Shown here: positions 34,934-44,820 of the stretch, piece after piece
Layout of the letters: each line of letters begins with the position of its first letter
Position numbering within the stretch: position 1 is the first letter of the stretch
Assembly: GCF_023823685.1 (NCBI RefSeq)
Contig: NZ_JAMXBF010000001.1
Location: forward strand, 372,001 to 436,000
Length of the DNA: 64,000 nt
Direction: 5' to 3'
Origin: Pseudomonas subflava
Lineage (GTDB): Bacteria; Pseudomonadota; Gammaproteobacteria; Pseudomonadales; Pseudomonadaceae
Position numbers and translations under genes: made by a program
Notes under the pieces: generated by a model
Told to the model about the DNA's origin: nothing
The model's database searches: none
What the model saw: the letters and a program-made list of their open reading frames with translations, nothing else

Positions 34934-35674
34934 CTATTGGGCGTTGAAGGCCTTGCCGTTCACGTCCCGGCTGTCCGGGCCCATCAGGTACAGATAGACC
35001 GGCATGATGTCTTCCGGCAGCGGATTGTTCGCCGGATTCTCGCCAGGGTATGCCTGGGCGCGCATGCCGGTGCGGGTCGCGCCGGGGTTGACGCTATTGG
35101 CGCGTACCATGGATACGCCTTCTACCTCGTCGGCCAGGGTCTGCATCAGGCCCTCGGTGGCGAACTTCGACACGCCGTAGGCGCCCCAGTAGGCGCGGCC
35201 CTTGCGGCCGACGCTGCTGGAGGTGAAAACCACCGAGGCGTCGTCGGAGAGCTTGAGCAGCGGCAGCAGGGTGCTGGTCAGCATGAACATGGCGTTGACG
35301 TTGATCTGCATGACGCGCATGAAATTGTCGCCGGACAGCTGCTCCAGCGGTGTGCGTGGGCCGACGATGGCGGCGTTGTGCAGCAGGCCGTCGAGGCGAC
35401 CGAACTCGGTCTCCACCGTGGCGGCCAGTTCGTCGTACTGGTGCGGCAGGGCGGTTTCCAGGTTGAACGGGATCACCACCGGCTGCGGGTGGCCGGCGGC
35501 CTCGATCTCGTCATACACCTGGTTGAGGTTTTCCTCGGTCTTGCCCAGCAGCAACACGGTGGCGCCATGGGCGGCATAGGCCTTGGCGGCGGCGGCACCG
35601 ATGCCACGGCCGGCGCCGGTCACCAGGATCACGCGGCCCTTGAGCAGGTCGGGGCGGGCGCTGTAGTCGAACAT
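34934..35674 (-). CDS. YciK-like short-chain dehydrogenase/reductase
   Basis: The 246-residue classical SDR has the cofactor motif VTGAGRGIGAAAAKAYAAHG, the NAA-type LLHNAAIVG, and the catalytic Ser...Tyr-x-x-x-Lys in FTSSSVGRKGRAYWGAYGVSKFA. It resembles E. coli YciK, whose substrate is unknown. The start at 35674 gives MFDYSARPDLLKGRVILVTG; a longer open frame to 35716 is unlikely. It lies downstream of mupP with a 29-bp gap, in a ubiG-mupP-SDR set conserved in pseudomonads. Confidence 0.9.
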   Translation of the reverse strand: MFDYSARPDLLKGRVILVTGAGRGIGAAAAKAYAAHGATVLLLGKTEENLNQVYDEIEAAGHPQPVVIPFNLETALPHQYDELAATVETEFGRLDGLLHNAAIVGPRTPLEQLSGDNFMRVMQINVNAMFMLTSTLLPLLKLSDDASVVFTSSSVGRKGRAYWGAYGVSKFATEGLMQTLADEVEGVSMVRANSVNPGATRTGMRAQAYPGENPANNPLPEDIMPVYLYLMGPDSRDVNGKAFNAQ

Positions 35675-35703
35675 GGGCGAAATCTCGTTGTTGCGTAATC
35701 GGA

Positions 35704-36375
35704 TCAGCAGCTGCACAGGGCGCGGTCGAGCACGGCGCGCAGCTCCAGGGGATGGTCCACCACCACGTCGGCGCCCCAGTGGCGGGGGTTGTCTTCGGGG
35801 TGGATATAGCCGTAGGTGACGGCGGCGGTCTTGCAGCCGGCGGCGCGGCCGGCCTCAATGTCGCGGGCGTCGTCGCCGATGAACAGGACGTCGGCGGGAG
35901 CGATGCCGATCTTCTCGCAGGCCAGCAGGAGCATGTCCGGCGCCGGCTTGCTACGGGCCACGTGGTCCGGGCACACCAGCACGGCGGAGCGGTCGGCCAG
36001 TTCCAGCTGCTGCATGATCGGTTCGGCGAAGATCACCGGCTTGTTGGTGGCCACGCCCCAGATCAGTCGCGCGCGCTCGATGTCGTCGAGCAGTTCGAGC
36101 ATGCCGTCGAACGGCTTGCTGAGCACCGCGCAGTGCTGCTGGTAGCGCTCGAGGAACTCCAGGCGCAGGGCCTCGAAGCCTTCGGCGCCGACCTCGATGC
36201 CGAAGGTGGCGGCGACCATGGCGCGGGCGCCGCCGGAAATCACGTCGCGTACCAACTGGTCGTCGATCGGTTCCAGGCAATGGGCGGCGCGCATGGCCTG
36301 GCACACGGCGACGAAGTCCGGCGCGGTGTCCAGCAGGGTGCCGTCCATGTCGAAGAGAACTGCTCGCAGGGTCAT
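35704..36375 (-). CDS. mupP: MupP, N-acetylmuramate-6-phosphate phosphatase (HAD family)
   Basis: The 223-residue HAD phosphatase has motif [16 protein letters not shown], motif II in WGVATNK, motif III Lys in [10 protein letters not shown] and motif [20 protein letters not shown]. It looks like phosphoglycolate phosphatase (Gph) by sequence. In Pseudomonas the gene beside ubiG is MupP, which dephosphorylates MurNAc-6-P in the cell-wall recycling route to UDP-MurNAc that bypasses de novo, fosfomycin-sensitive synthesis. The assignment to MupP rests on this conserved neighbourhood. It begins 4 bp after the ubiG stop. Confidence 0.85.
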   Translation of the reverse strand: MTLRAVLFDMDGTLLDTAPDFVAVCQAMRAAHCLEPIDDQLVRDVISGGARAMVAATFGIEVGAEGFEALRLEFLERYQQHCAVLSKPFDGMLELLDDIERARLIWGVATNKPVIFAEPIMQQLELADRSAVLVCPDHVARSKPAPDMLLLACEKIGIAPADVLFIGDDARDIEAGRAAGCKTAAVTYGYIHPEDNPRHWGADVVVDHPLELRAVLDRALCSC

Positions 36376-36379
36376 GCGC

Positions 36380-37078
36380 TTACTCCTCGCGCAGGGTCTG
36401 GATCATGTAGTTGACGTCGACATCCGCCTCCAGCTTGTAGTGCTTGGTCAGCGGGTTGTAGGTCAGGCCGATGATGTCCTTGACCTGCAGGCCGGCGGCG
36501 CGGCTCCAGGCGCCCAGCTCGGAGGGGCGGATGAACTTCTTGAAGTCGTGGGTGCCGCGCGGCAGCAGGCGCAGCAGGTACTCCGCACCGACCACGGCGA
36601 ACAGATAGGCCTTGGGGTTGCGGTTGATGGTGGAGAAGAACACCTGGCCGCCGGGCTTGACCATCTTGTGGCAGGCGCGGATCACCGACGACGGGTCGGG
36701 CACGTGCTCGAGCATCTCCAGGCAGGTGACCACGTCGAACTGGCCAGGCATCTCCTCGGCCAGGGCCTCGGCGGTGATCTGCCGGTACTCCACCGCCACT
36801 CCGGACTCCAGCTGATGCAGCTGTGCCACGGCCAGTGGTGCCTCGCCCATGTCGATGCCGGTCACCGTCGCGCCGCGCTGGGCCATCGCCTCGCTGAGGA
36901 TGCCGCCGCCGCAGCCGACGTCCAGCACCTTCTTGCCGGCCAGGCCGACGCGCTCGTCGATCCAGTTGACCCGCAGCGGGTTGATGTCGTGCAGCGGCTT
37001 GAACTCGCTCTCGCGATCCCACCAGCGGTGGGCGAGGGCCTCGAATTTGGCGATTTCGGCGTGGTCGACGTTGCTCAT
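36380..37078 (-). CDS. ubiG: Ubiquinone biosynthesis O-methyltransferase UbiG
   Basis: UbiG performs both O-methylations of ubiquinone synthesis. The 232 residues show [36 protein letters not shown], the SAM motif [29 protein letters not shown], and [42 protein letters not shown] membrane-binding loop region ([17 protein letters not shown]) is also typical. It is first of the ubiG-mupP-SDR set, with the MTA deaminase gene 27 bp upstream on the same strand. Confidence 0.96.
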   Translation of the reverse strand: MSNVDHAEIAKFEALAHRWWDRESEFKPLHDINPLRVNWIDERVGLAGKKVLDVGCGGGILSEAMAQRGATVTGIDMGEAPLAVAQLHQLESGVAVEYRQITAEALAEEMPGQFDVVTCLEMLEHVPDPSSVIRACHKMVKPGGQVFFSTINRNPKAYLFAVVGAEYLLRLLPRGTHDFKKFIRPSELGAWSRAAGLQVKDIIGLTYNPLTKHYKLEADVDVNYMIQTLREE

Positions 37079-37105
37079 GGCGTGCTCTTAAGTCTCGAAA
37101 CGAAT

Positions 37106-38443
37106 TCAGTGTTTGGCGGCGATGCGCTCGCCCCAGGCGCGCGCGTTGGCGACAATGCGCTGCTCGTCCAGGCGGGTCAGACGGCCGTCGTCGAGCAGCT
37201 GCTTGCCGCCGACCCACAGATGTTTGGCGCAGGCGCGGCCGCCGGCGTAGATCAGCTGCGAGACCGGGTCGTAGACCGGTTGCTGGGCCAGGCCCGACAG
37301 ATCGAATGCCGCCAGATCGGCCAGCTTGCCCAGCTCCAGGGAGCCCGTGCAGTCGTCCAGGCCCAGGGCGCGGGCGCCGTTCAGAGTGGCCATGCGCAGG
37401 GCGCTGTGGGCGCCGAGGGCGGTGGCGCTGCCTGCCACCGCCTTGGCCAGCAGGGCGGCGGTGCGGGTCTCGCCGAGCAGATCCAGGTCATTGTTGCTGG
37501 CGGCGCCGTCGGTGCCGATGGCGACATTGACGCCGGCCTGCCAGAGCTTCTCCACCGGGCAGAAGCCGCTGGCCAGCTTGAGATTGGACTCGGGGCAATG
37601 GATCACGCTGCTGTTGCTGGCCACCAGCAGCTCGATGTCCGCCTCGTCTATCTGGGTCATGTGCACGGCCTGGAAACGCGGGCCCAGCAATCCCAGGTTC
37701 GCCAGCCGCTGCAGCGGACGCACGCCGTGCAGCTCCAGGCTCTGCTGTACCTCGAAGGCGGTCTCGTGGACGTGCATGTGGACGCCGGCGTCGAGCTCCT
37801 CGGCCAGCATCAGCACCTGCTGCAGCTTGTCGTCGCTGACCGAATAGGGTGCATGGGGGCCGAAGGCGACCTTGATGCGCGGGTGCTGCTTGAGGTCGTC
37901 GAACAGGCGCAGGCCCTTGCGCAGTGCCTCCTCGGCGTCGCGGGCGCCGGGGGTGGGGAAGTCCAGCACGGGAATGGTCAGCTGGGCGCGGATGCCGCTC
38001 TTGTGCACTAGCTCGCTGGCCACCTCCGGGAAGAAGTACATGTCGGAGAAGCAGCTGACGCCACCCTTGAGCTGCTCGGCGATGGCCAGCTCGGTGCCGT
38101 CGCGCACGAATGCCTCGTCGACCCACCTGGCCTCGGCCGGCCAGATATGATCCTGCAGCCAGCTCATCAGCGGCAGGTCGTCGGCCAGGCCGCGGAACAG
38201 GGTCATGGCGGCGTGGCCGTGGGCGTTGACCAGGCCGGGAGTGAGCACGCAATCCGGCAGCTCGCGTACCTCTGTGGCCGGATGGCGCAGGGCCTCGGCG
38301 CGCGGCGCGATCAGGGCGATGCGGCCCTCGCGGATGCCCAGGGCATGGTCGCGCAGTACCACGCCAGCGGGCTCGACGGGCACCAGCCAGGTGGGCAGGA
38401 GCAACAGGTCGAGCGGCTGGTGCGGTTCGGGCATGACAGGCAT
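37106..38443 (-). CDS. mtaD: 5'-methylthioadenosine/S-adenosylhomocysteine deaminase (TRZ/ATZ amidohydrolase)
   Basis: This 445-residue metal-dependent amidohydrolase has the HxH motif [14 protein letters not shown], catalytic [12 protein letters not shown] region, [18 protein letters not shown] and the metal Asp in [10 protein letters not shown]. Proteins of this type deaminate MTA to methylthioinosine; in P. aeruginosa the orthologue (PA3170) does this, and phosphorolysis then gives methylthioribose-1-P, the MtnA substrate. It is divergent from mtnA across 84 bp, which fits one salvage pathway. Start is either 38443 or 38434; neither has a clear ribosome site. Activity on S-adenosylhomocysteine is possible in relatives. 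Confidence 0.88.
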   Translation of the reverse strand: MPVMPEPHQPLDLLLLPTWLVPVEPAGVVLRDHALGIREGRIALIAPRAEALRHPATEVRELPDCVLTPGLVNAHGHAAMTLFRGLADDLPLMSWLQDHIWPAEARWVDEAFVRDGTELAIAEQLKGGVSCFSDMYFFPEVASELVHKSGIRAQLTIPVLDFPTPGARDAEEALRKGLRLFDDLKQHPRIKVAFGPHAPYSVSDDKLQQVLMLAEELDAGVHMHVHETAFEVQQSLELHGVRPLQRLANLGLLGPRFQAVHMTQIDEADIELLVASNSSVIHCPESNLKLASGFCPVEKLWQAGVNVAIGTDGAASNNDLDLLGETRTAALLAKAVAGSATALGAHSALRMATLNGARALGLDDCTGSLELGKLADLAAFDLSGLAQQPVYDPVSQLIYAGGRACAKHLWVGGKQLLDDGRLTRLDEQRIVANARAWGERIAAKH

Positions 38444-38466
38444 CCGGGCTGGAGAAACAGGGCGGC

Positions 38467-38504
38467 AGTATAACTGAGCCATGTTGGCGGCGGCTCGCTA
38501 TAAT
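38467..38504. promoter_or_regulatory. Divergent -10 elements between mtaD and mtnA
   Basis: TATAAT on the plus strand (38499-38504) faces mtnA, and TATACT on the minus strand (38472-38467) faces mtaD. No good -35 was recognised for either, so only the -10 hexamers are offered. Confidence 0.35.
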
Positions 38505-38527
38505 CCGCGGCTTTTCGAGGGGATGTC

Positions 38528-39604
38528 ATGCGCGACGAACTGTTGGCAGCAGAGAAGGTTAAAGCCATCGAGTGGCGCGACGGCACGTTGTTCCTCCTGG
38601 ACCAGCGCGTACTGCCGCGCGAGGAGACCTGGCTGGCCTACGATTCGGCCACCGGTGTGGCTGAGGCGATCCGCAGCATGGTGGTGCGCGGCGCACCGGC
38701 CATCGGCATCGCCGCCGCCTTCGGTGTGGTGCTGGGCGCGCGGGCGCGCCTGGCCGAAGGTGGCGACTGGCGGGCTGCGCTGGAAGAAGACTTCAAGGTG
38801 CTGGCCGAATCGCGGCCGACCGCGGTCAACCTGTTCTGGGCCCTGGATCGCATGCGCGAGCGCCTGCAGCGCCTGAAGGAGGGCGAAAACACCCTGGCGG
38901 CGCTGGAGGCGGAGGCCGTCGGCATCTTCGATAGCGACCGCGAGGCCAACCTGACCATGGCCCAGCTCGGCATGGAGCTGATCCGCAAGCACCAGGCGGC
39001 CCCGCAGAAGCTGCTCACCCACTGCAATACCGGCGCGCTGGCCACCGGCGGCTTCGGCACGGCCCTGGGCGTGATCCGCGCCGCGCATCTGGCCGGCTTG
39101 GTCGAGCGCGTCTTCGCCGACGAGACCCGTCCCTGGCTGCAGGGCTCGCGCCTGACCGCCTGGGAGCTGGCGGGCGAGGGCGTGCCGGTGAGCCTGAACG
39201 CCGACTCCGCCGCCGCGCATCTGATGAAGACCGAAGGCATCACCTGGGTCATCGTCGGGGCCGACCGCATCACCGCCAATGGCGACGTGGCCAACAAGAT
39301 CGGCACCTACCAGCTGGCGGTCAACGCCATGCACCACGGCGTGCGCTTCATGGTGGTCGCGCCCAGCTCGACCATCGACATGAACCTGGAAGACGGCGAG
39401 GACATCCCCATCGAGGAGCGCGACGGCTGCGAGCTGCTGGATGTCGGCGGCCAGCGCATCGCCGCCGACGTGCACGCGGTCAACCCGGTGTTCGACGTGA
39501 CTCCGGCCGACCTGATCGACGCGATCGTCACCGAAAAGGGTGTGGTCGAGCGGCCGGATGCGGCGAAAATGGCGCAACTCATGTGTCGCAAGCGTCTGCA
39601 CTGA
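38528..39604 (+). CDS. mtnA: Methylthioribose-1-phosphate isomerase MtnA
   Basis: MtnA converts methylthioribose-1-phosphate to methylthioribulose-1-phosphate in methionine salvage. The 358 residues show the eIF2B-like fold: [20 protein letters not shown], the catalytic Cys in [29 protein letters not shown], and the catalytic Asp in [22 protein letters not shown]. The ending [18 protein letters not shown] is typical. It faces away from the MTA deaminase gene. The later mtn genes are not in the window. Confidence 0.96.
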   Translation: MRDELLAAEKVKAIEWRDGTLFLLDQRVLPREETWLAYDSATGVAEAIRSMVVRGAPAIGIAAAFGVVLGARARLAEGGDWRAALEEDFKVLAESRPTAVNLFWALDRMRERLQRLKEGENTLAALEAEAVGIFDSDREANLTMAQLGMELIRKHQAAPQKLLTHCNTGALATGGFGTALGVIRAAHLAGLVERVFADETRPWLQGSRLTAWELAGEGVPVSLNADSAAAHLMKTEGITWVIVGADRITANGDVANKIGTYQLAVNAMHHGVRFMVVAPSSTIDMNLEDGEDIPIEERDGCELLDVGGQRIAADVHAVNPVFDVTPADLIDAIVTEKGVVERPDAAKMAQLMCRKRLH

Positions 39605-39829
39605 ATCCCTTGGTGGGGGCGCCGGGCGGGGTAGGTGCCGGCGGGTGACTGTGGTAATCTCCGCCAGTTCTCGGGCGGCCCCGTGAGGGTCGCTTCAATA
39701 GCGCAAATAACCGAGTTAACTCTTTGATTTGTCGTGAGTCGCTGCCGAGCAGGGGCGACTACGGCGGACTCCGGTCCGACCCAGGATGGGTGCGGCGGGG
39801 TTTCACCAGAATAAGGAACCAGGCTTCTC

Positions 39830-42601
39830 ATGGGCGAACTGGCCAAAGAAATCCTCCCGGTCAACATCGAAGACGAGCTGAAACAGTCCTACCTCGACTA
39901 CGCCATGAGCGTGATCGTCGGGCGTGCGCTGCCAGATGCGCGTGACGGCCTGAAGCCCGTGCACCGCCGCGTGCTCTACGCCATGAGCGAGCTAGGCAAC
40001 GACTGGAACAAGGCCTACAAGAAGTCCGCCCGTGTGGTCGGTGACGTGATCGGTAAGTACCACCCGCACGGCGACACGGCTGTCTACGACACCATCGTGC
40101 GTATGGCTCAGCCATTCTCCCTGCGCTACATGCTGGTCGATGGCCAGGGCAACTTCGGCTCGGTGGACGGCGACAACGCCGCGGCCATGCGATACACCGA
40201 AGTGCGCATGGCCAAGCTGGCCCATGAGCTGCTGGCCGACCTGGACAAGGAAACCGTCGACTGGGTGCCCAACTACGACGGCACCGAGCAGATCCCGGCG
40301 GTCATGCCGACCAAGATCCCCAACCTGCTGGTCAACGGCTCGTCCGGTATCGCCGTGGGCATGGCGACCAACATTCCGCCGCACAACCTGGCCGAGGTGA
40401 TCGACGGCTGCCTGGCGCTGATCGACAACCCCGAGCTGACCGTCGACGAGCTGATGCAGTACATCCCCGGTCCGGACTTCCCCACTGCCGGCATCATCAA
40501 CGGTCGCGCGGGCATCATCGAGGCCTACCGCACCGGCCGTGGCCGCATCTACATGCGTGCCCGTGCGACGATCGAGGACATGGAGAAGGGCGGCAACCGC
40601 CAGCAGATCATCGTCACCGAACTGCCGTACCAGCTGAACAAGGCGCGTCTGATCGAGAAGATCGCCGAACTGGTCAAAGAGAAGAAGATCGAGGGCATCA
40701 CCGAGCTGCGCGACGAGTCCGACAAGGACGGCATGCGCGTGGTCATCGAGCTGCGCCGTGGCGAAGTCGGCGAGGTGGTGCTGAACAACCTCTACGCCCA
40801 GACCCAGATGCAGAGCGTGTTCGGCATCAACGTCGTGGCCCTGGTCGATGGCCAGCCACGCACGCTGAACCTCAAGGACATGCTCGAAGTGTTCGTCCGT
40901 CACCGCCGCGAAGTGGTGACCCGCCGGACCGTCTACGAGCTGCGCAAGGCCCGCGAGCGTGGTCACATCCTCGAAGGTCAGGCCGTCGCGCTGTCGAACA
41001 TCGACCCGGTGATCGAGCTGATCAAGACCTCGCCGACCCCGGCCGAGGCCAAGGAGCGCCTGATCGCCACCGCCTGGGCTTCCAGCGCCGTGGAGGCGAT
41101 GGTCGAGCGCGCTGGCGCCGATTCCTGCCGTCCGGAAGACCTGGACCCGCAGTACGGCCTGCGCGACGGCAAGTACTACCTGTCGCCCGAGCAGGCTCAG
41201 GCCATCCTCGAGCTGCGCCTGCACCGCCTGACCGGTCTGGAGCACGAGAAGCTGCTGTCCGAGTATCAGGAAATCCTGACTCAGATCGGCGAGTTGATCC
41301 GCATCCTGACCAGCCCCGAGCACCTGATGGAAGTCATCCGCGAGGAGCTGGAAAAGGTCAAGGCCGAGTTCGGCGATGCCCGTCGCACCGAGATCATGGC
41401 TTCGCAGATGGACCTGACCATCGCCGACCTGATCACCGAGGAAGAGCGCGTCGTCACCATCTCCCACGGCGGCTACGCCAAGTCCCAGCCGCTGGCCGCC
41501 TACCAGGCCCAGCGTCGTGGCGGCAAGGGCAAGTCGGCCACCGGAGTGAAAGACGAGGACTACATCGAACACCTGCTGGTCGCCAACAGCCACGCCACCC
41601 TGCTGCTGTTCTCCAGCAAGGGCAAGGTTTACTGGCTGCGTACCTTCGAGATTCCGGAAGCCTCGCGTACCGCGCGTGGTCGTCCGCTGGTCAACCTGCT
41701 ACCGCTGGACGAGGGTGAGCGCATCACCGCCATGCTGCAGATCGACCTCGAGGCCGTGCGTGCACGCTTCGTCGACGAAGAAAACGATGACGACGACGTC
41801 GTCGCCGAGCAGGTCGCTGAGGTGGTCGAGGTCGAGGAAGCCGAAGAAGGTGACGACGCCGACTTCAGCCAGGACGAGCCGACCGGCGCCTATATCTTCA
41901 TGGCGACCGCCTACGGCACCGTGAAGAAGACTCCGCTGATCCAGTTCACCAAGCCGCGCTCCAATGGCCTGATCGCGCTGAAGCTGGAGGAGGGCGACTC
42001 GCTGATCGCCGCCGCCATCACCGATGGCTCGAAGGATGTGATGATGTTCTCCGACTCCGGCAAGGTCATCCGCTTCAAGGAAAGCAAGGTGCGCATCATG
42101 GGTCGCCTGGCCCGTGGCGTGCGTGGCATGCGCCTGGCCGACGAGCAGCGCATCATCTCCATGCTGATTCCGGAAGCCGGCGCGCAGATCCTTTCCGCTT
42201 CCGAGCGTGGCTACGGCAAGCGCACTCCGCTGGCCGACTACCCGCGCCGCGGCCGTGGCGGCCAGGGCGTGATCGCCATGGTGATCAACGAGCGTAACGG
42301 CAAGCTGGTTGGCGCCGTGCAGGTGCAGGACGGCGAGGAGATCATGCTGATCTCCGACCAGGGCACTCTGGTGCGTACCCGTGTCGACGAGGTCCGCGGC
42401 GCCGGCCGTAACACCCAGGGCGTGATCCTGATCAAGCTGGCCGACGACGAGACACTGGTGGGCCTGGAGCGTGTGCAGGAGCCGTCCGGCTCGGATGACG
42501 ACATCGAAGGCGAGGTGCTTGCCGAAGGCGCCGAGGCCGAACCAGTGGAAGCGGCGGACGAGGGCGAGACCCCGGTGGACGCCCCCAGCGACGAAGAGTG
42601 A
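39830..42601 (+). CDS. gyrA: DNA gyrase subunit A
   Basis: The 923 residues match Pseudomonas GyrA length. The N-terminal winged-helix domain contains [15 protein letters not shown] [12 protein letters not shown], the quinolone region [20 protein letters not shown] with Thr83 and Asp87 (the unmutated residues), and active-site Tyr122 after Arg121 (AMRYTEVRM). The C-terminal beta-pinwheel starts with the GyrA box QRRGGKGK. An acidic insert (about residues 645-685, with runs such as [15 protein letters not shown]) and an acidic tail are characteristic of Pseudomonas. A 225-bp upstream region holds no gene; I could not fix a promoter in it. Confidence 0.98.
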   Translation: MGELAKEILPVNIEDELKQSYLDYAMSVIVGRALPDARDGLKPVHRRVLYAMSELGNDWNKAYKKSARVVGDVIGKYHPHGDTAVYDTIVRMAQPFSLRYMLVDGQGNFGSVDGDNAAAMRYTEVRMAKLAHELLADLDKETVDWVPNYDGTEQIPAVMPTKIPNLLVNGSSGIAVGMATNIPPHNLAEVIDGCLALIDNPELTVDELMQYIPGPDFPTAGIINGRAGIIEAYRTGRGRIYMRARATIEDMEKGGNRQQIIVTELPYQLNKARLIEKIAELVKEKKIEGITELRDESDKDGMRVVIELRRGEVGEVVLNNLYAQTQMQSVFGINVVALVDGQPRTLNLKDMLEVFVRHRREVVTRRTVYELRKARERGHILEGQAVALSNIDPVIELIKTSPTPAEAKERLIATAWASSAVEAMVERAGADSCRPEDLDPQYGLRDGKYYLSPEQAQAILELRLHRLTGLEHEKLLSEYQEILTQIGELIRILTSPEHLMEVIREELEKVKAEFGDARRTEIMASQMDLTIADLITEEERVVTISHGGYAKSQPLAAYQAQRRGGKGKSATGVKDEDYIEHLLVANSHATLLLFSSKGKVYWLRTFEIPEASRTARGRPLVNLLPLDEGERITAMLQIDLEAVRARFVDEENDDDDVVAEQVAEVVEVEEAEEGDDADFSQDEPTGAYIFMATAYGTVKKTPLIQFTKPRSNGLIALKLEEGDSLIAAAITDGSKDVMMFSDSGKVIRFKESKVRIMGRLARGVRGMRLADEQRIISMLIPEAGAQILSASERGYGKRTPLADYPRRGRGGQGVIAMVINERNGKLVGAVQVQDGEEIMLISDQGTLVRTRVDEVRGAGRNTQGVILIKLADDETLVGLERVQEPSGSDDDIEGEVLAEGAEAEPVEAADEGETPVDAPSDEE

Positions 42602-42611
42602 GAGAGTCGAA

Positions 42612-43697
42612 GTGAGCAAACGCGCCCATAACTTCTGCGCCGGCCCGGCCGCACTGCCGACCGCTGTACTGCAACGCGCCCAGGCCGAGATGCTCGACTG
42701 GCAGGGCCGCGGCCTCTCCGTGATGGAGATGAGCCACCGCAGCGATGAGTACGTGGCGATCGCCGAGAAGGCCGAGCAGGATCTGCGCGATCTCATGGCC
42801 ATTCCCAGCGACTACAAGGTGCTGTTCCTGCAGGGCGGCGCCAGCCAGCAGTTCGCCGAGATCCCGCTGAACCTGCTGCCGGAAGACGGCACCGCCGACT
42901 ACATCGAGACCGGCATCTGGTCAAAGAAGGCCATCGAGGAGGCGCGTCGCTACGGCAGCGTCAATGTCGCCGCCAGCGCCAAGGGCTACGACTACTTCGC
43001 CATTCCCGGGCAGAACGAATGGCAGCTGTCGAAGGACGCTGCCTACCTGCACTACGCCAGCAACGAGACCATCGGTGGTCTGCAGTTCGACTGGGTGCCG
43101 CAGACCGGCGACGTGCCGCTGGTGGTAGACATGTCCTCGGACATTCTCTCGCGCCCGGTCGACGTGTCGCAGTTCGGCCTGATCTACGCCGGCGCGCAGA
43201 AGAACATCGGCCCGAGCGGCCTGGTCGTCGTCATCGTCCGTGAAGACCTGCTGGGTCGCGCCCGCAGCGTCTGCCCGACCATGCTCAATTACAAGATCGC
43301 CGCCGACAACGGCTCCATGTACAACACTCCGGCGACGTATTCCTGGTACCTCTCCGGCCTGGTCTTCGAGTGGCTGAAGGAACAGGGCGGCGTCGCCGCG
43401 ATGGAGCAGCGCAACCGCGCGAAGAAGGACCTGCTCTACACCTTCATCGACGGCAGCGACTTCTACACCAACCCGATCCAGACCGGTTCGCGCTCCTGGA
43501 TGAACGTGCCATTCCGTCTGGCCGACGAGAAGCTCGACAAGACCTTCCTCGCCGGCGCCGATGCGCGCGGCCTGCTCAACCTCAAGGGCCATCGTTCGGT
43601 GGGCGGCATGCGCGCCTCCATCTATAACGCCACCGGCCTGGACGCCGTGGAGGCGCTGGTGGCCTACATGGCGGAGTTCGAGAAGGAGCACGGCTGA
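42612..43697 (+). CDS. serC: Phosphoserine aminotransferase SerC
   Basis: SerC makes 3-phosphoserine in serine synthesis and acts in pyridoxal phosphate synthesis. The 361 residues begin at GTG 42612 (VSKRAHNFCAGPAALP), 10 bp after gyrA, with AGAGAG upstream. The PLP lysine lies in IYAGAQKNIGPSGL; substrate-binding MEMSHRSDEY and LQGGASQQF are present, as is HRSVGGMRASIYNA. It is followed with one-base overlap by pheA, forming the serC-pheA-hisC-tyrA/aroA-cmk operon. Confidence 0.97.
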   Translation: MSKRAHNFCAGPAALPTAVLQRAQAEMLDWQGRGLSVMEMSHRSDEYVAIAEKAEQDLRDLMAIPSDYKVLFLQGGASQQFAEIPLNLLPEDGTADYIETGIWSKKAIEEARRYGSVNVAASAKGYDYFAIPGQNEWQLSKDAAYLHYASNETIGGLQFDWVPQTGDVPLVVDMSSDILSRPVDVSQFGLIYAGAQKNIGPSGLVVVIVREDLLGRARSVCPTMLNYKIAADNGSMYNTPATYSWYLSGLVFEWLKEQGGVAAMEQRNRAKKDLLYTFIDGSDFYTNPIQTGSRSWMNVPFRLADEKLDKTFLAGADARGLLNLKGHRSVGGMRASIYNATGLDAVEALVAYMAEFEKEHG

Positions 43698-44794
43698 TGA
43701 GCGACGCCGATCAGCTCAAGGCGCTGCGGGTTCGCATCGACAGCCTCGACGAAAAGATCCTCGAGCTGATCAGCGAGCGCGCGCGCTGCGCCCAGGACGT
43801 GGCGCGGGTCAAGATGCAGTCCCTGCCAGAGGGCGAGAAGCCGGTGTTCTACCGTCCCGAGCGTGAAGCCTGGGTGCTCAAGCACATCATGGAGCTGAAC
43901 AAGGGGCCGCTGGACAACGAGGAGATGGCGCGGCTTTTCCGCGAGATCATGTCCTCCTGCCTGGCTCTGGAGCAGCCGCTCAAGGTCGCCTATCTCGGCC
44001 CGGAAGGTACCTTCAGCCAGGCGGCAGCGATGAAGCACTTCGGCCACTCGGTGATCAGCGTGCCGATGGCCGCCATCGATGAGGTGTTCCGCGAAGTGGC
44101 CGCCGGTGCGGTCAACTTCGGCGTGGTACCGGTGGAGAACTCCACCGAGGGCGCGATCAACCACACCCTGGACAGCTTCCTCGAGCACGACATGGTCATC
44201 TGTGGCGAGGTGGAGCTGCGTATCCACCACCACCTGCTGGTCGGCGAGACCACCAAGACCGACAAGATCACCCGCATCTATTCCCACGCCCAGTCCCTGG
44301 CCCAGTGCCGCAAATGGCTGGACGCGCACTACCCGAACGTCGAGCGCGTGGCGGTTTCCAGCAACGCCGACGCGGCCAAACGGGTGAAGAGCGAGTGGAA
44401 CTCGGCGGCGATCGCCGGCGATATGGCGGCCAACCTCTACGGCCTGACCAAACTGCAGGAAAAGATCGAAGATCGTCCGGACAACTCCACGCGCTTCCTC
44501 ATTATCGGTAGCCAGGAAGTGCCGCCGACCGGCGACGACAAGACCTCGGTCATCGTCTCCATGCGTAACAAGCCGGGGGCGCTGCACGAGTTGCTGGTGC
44601 CGTTCCACACCAACGGCATCGATCTGACCCGCATCGAGACGCGCCCGTCGCGCAGCGGCAAGTGGACCTACGTGTTCTTCATCGACTTCGTTGGCCACCA
44701 TCGCGACCCGCTGATCAAGGACGTGCTGGAAAAGATCAACGGCGAAGCCGTCGCCCTGAAAGTGCTGGGTTCCTACCCGAAAGCGGTTCTTTGA
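43697..44794 (+). CDS. pheA: Bifunctional chorismate mutase/prephenate dehydratase
   Basis: The P-protein of phenylalanine synthesis has 365 residues. It comprises an AroQ chorismate mutase domain (about 1-90, LRVRIDSLDEKILELISERARCAQ), a prephenate dehydratase domain (about 95-270, KVAYLGPEGTFSQAAAMKHFG, with the catalytic Thr in the NSTEGAINHTLD/NSTRF regions) and a C-terminal ACT domain (about 280-360, TSVIVSMRNKPGALHELL, then RIETRPSRSGKWTYVFFID, the Phe-binding ESRP-type motif). Feedback inhibition by phenylalanine is expected from the ACT domain. Its ATG overlaps the serC stop by one base. Confidence 0.97.
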   Translation: MSDADQLKALRVRIDSLDEKILELISERARCAQDVARVKMQSLPEGEKPVFYRPEREAWVLKHIMELNKGPLDNEEMARLFREIMSSCLALEQPLKVAYLGPEGTFSQAAAMKHFGHSVISVPMAAIDEVFREVAAGAVNFGVVPVENSTEGAINHTLDSFLEHDMVICGEVELRIHHHLLVGETTKTDKITRIYSHAQSLAQCRKWLDAHYPNVERVAVSSNADAAKRVKSEWNSAAIAGDMAANLYGLTKLQEKIEDRPDNSTRFLIIGSQEVPPTGDDKTSVIVSMRNKPGALHELLVPFHTNGIDLTRIETRPSRSGKWTYVFFIDFVGHHRDPLIKDVLEKINGEAVALKVLGSYPKAVL

Positions 44795-44820
44795 GCCGCG
44801 TGATTGCCTGAGGAGAGCTC

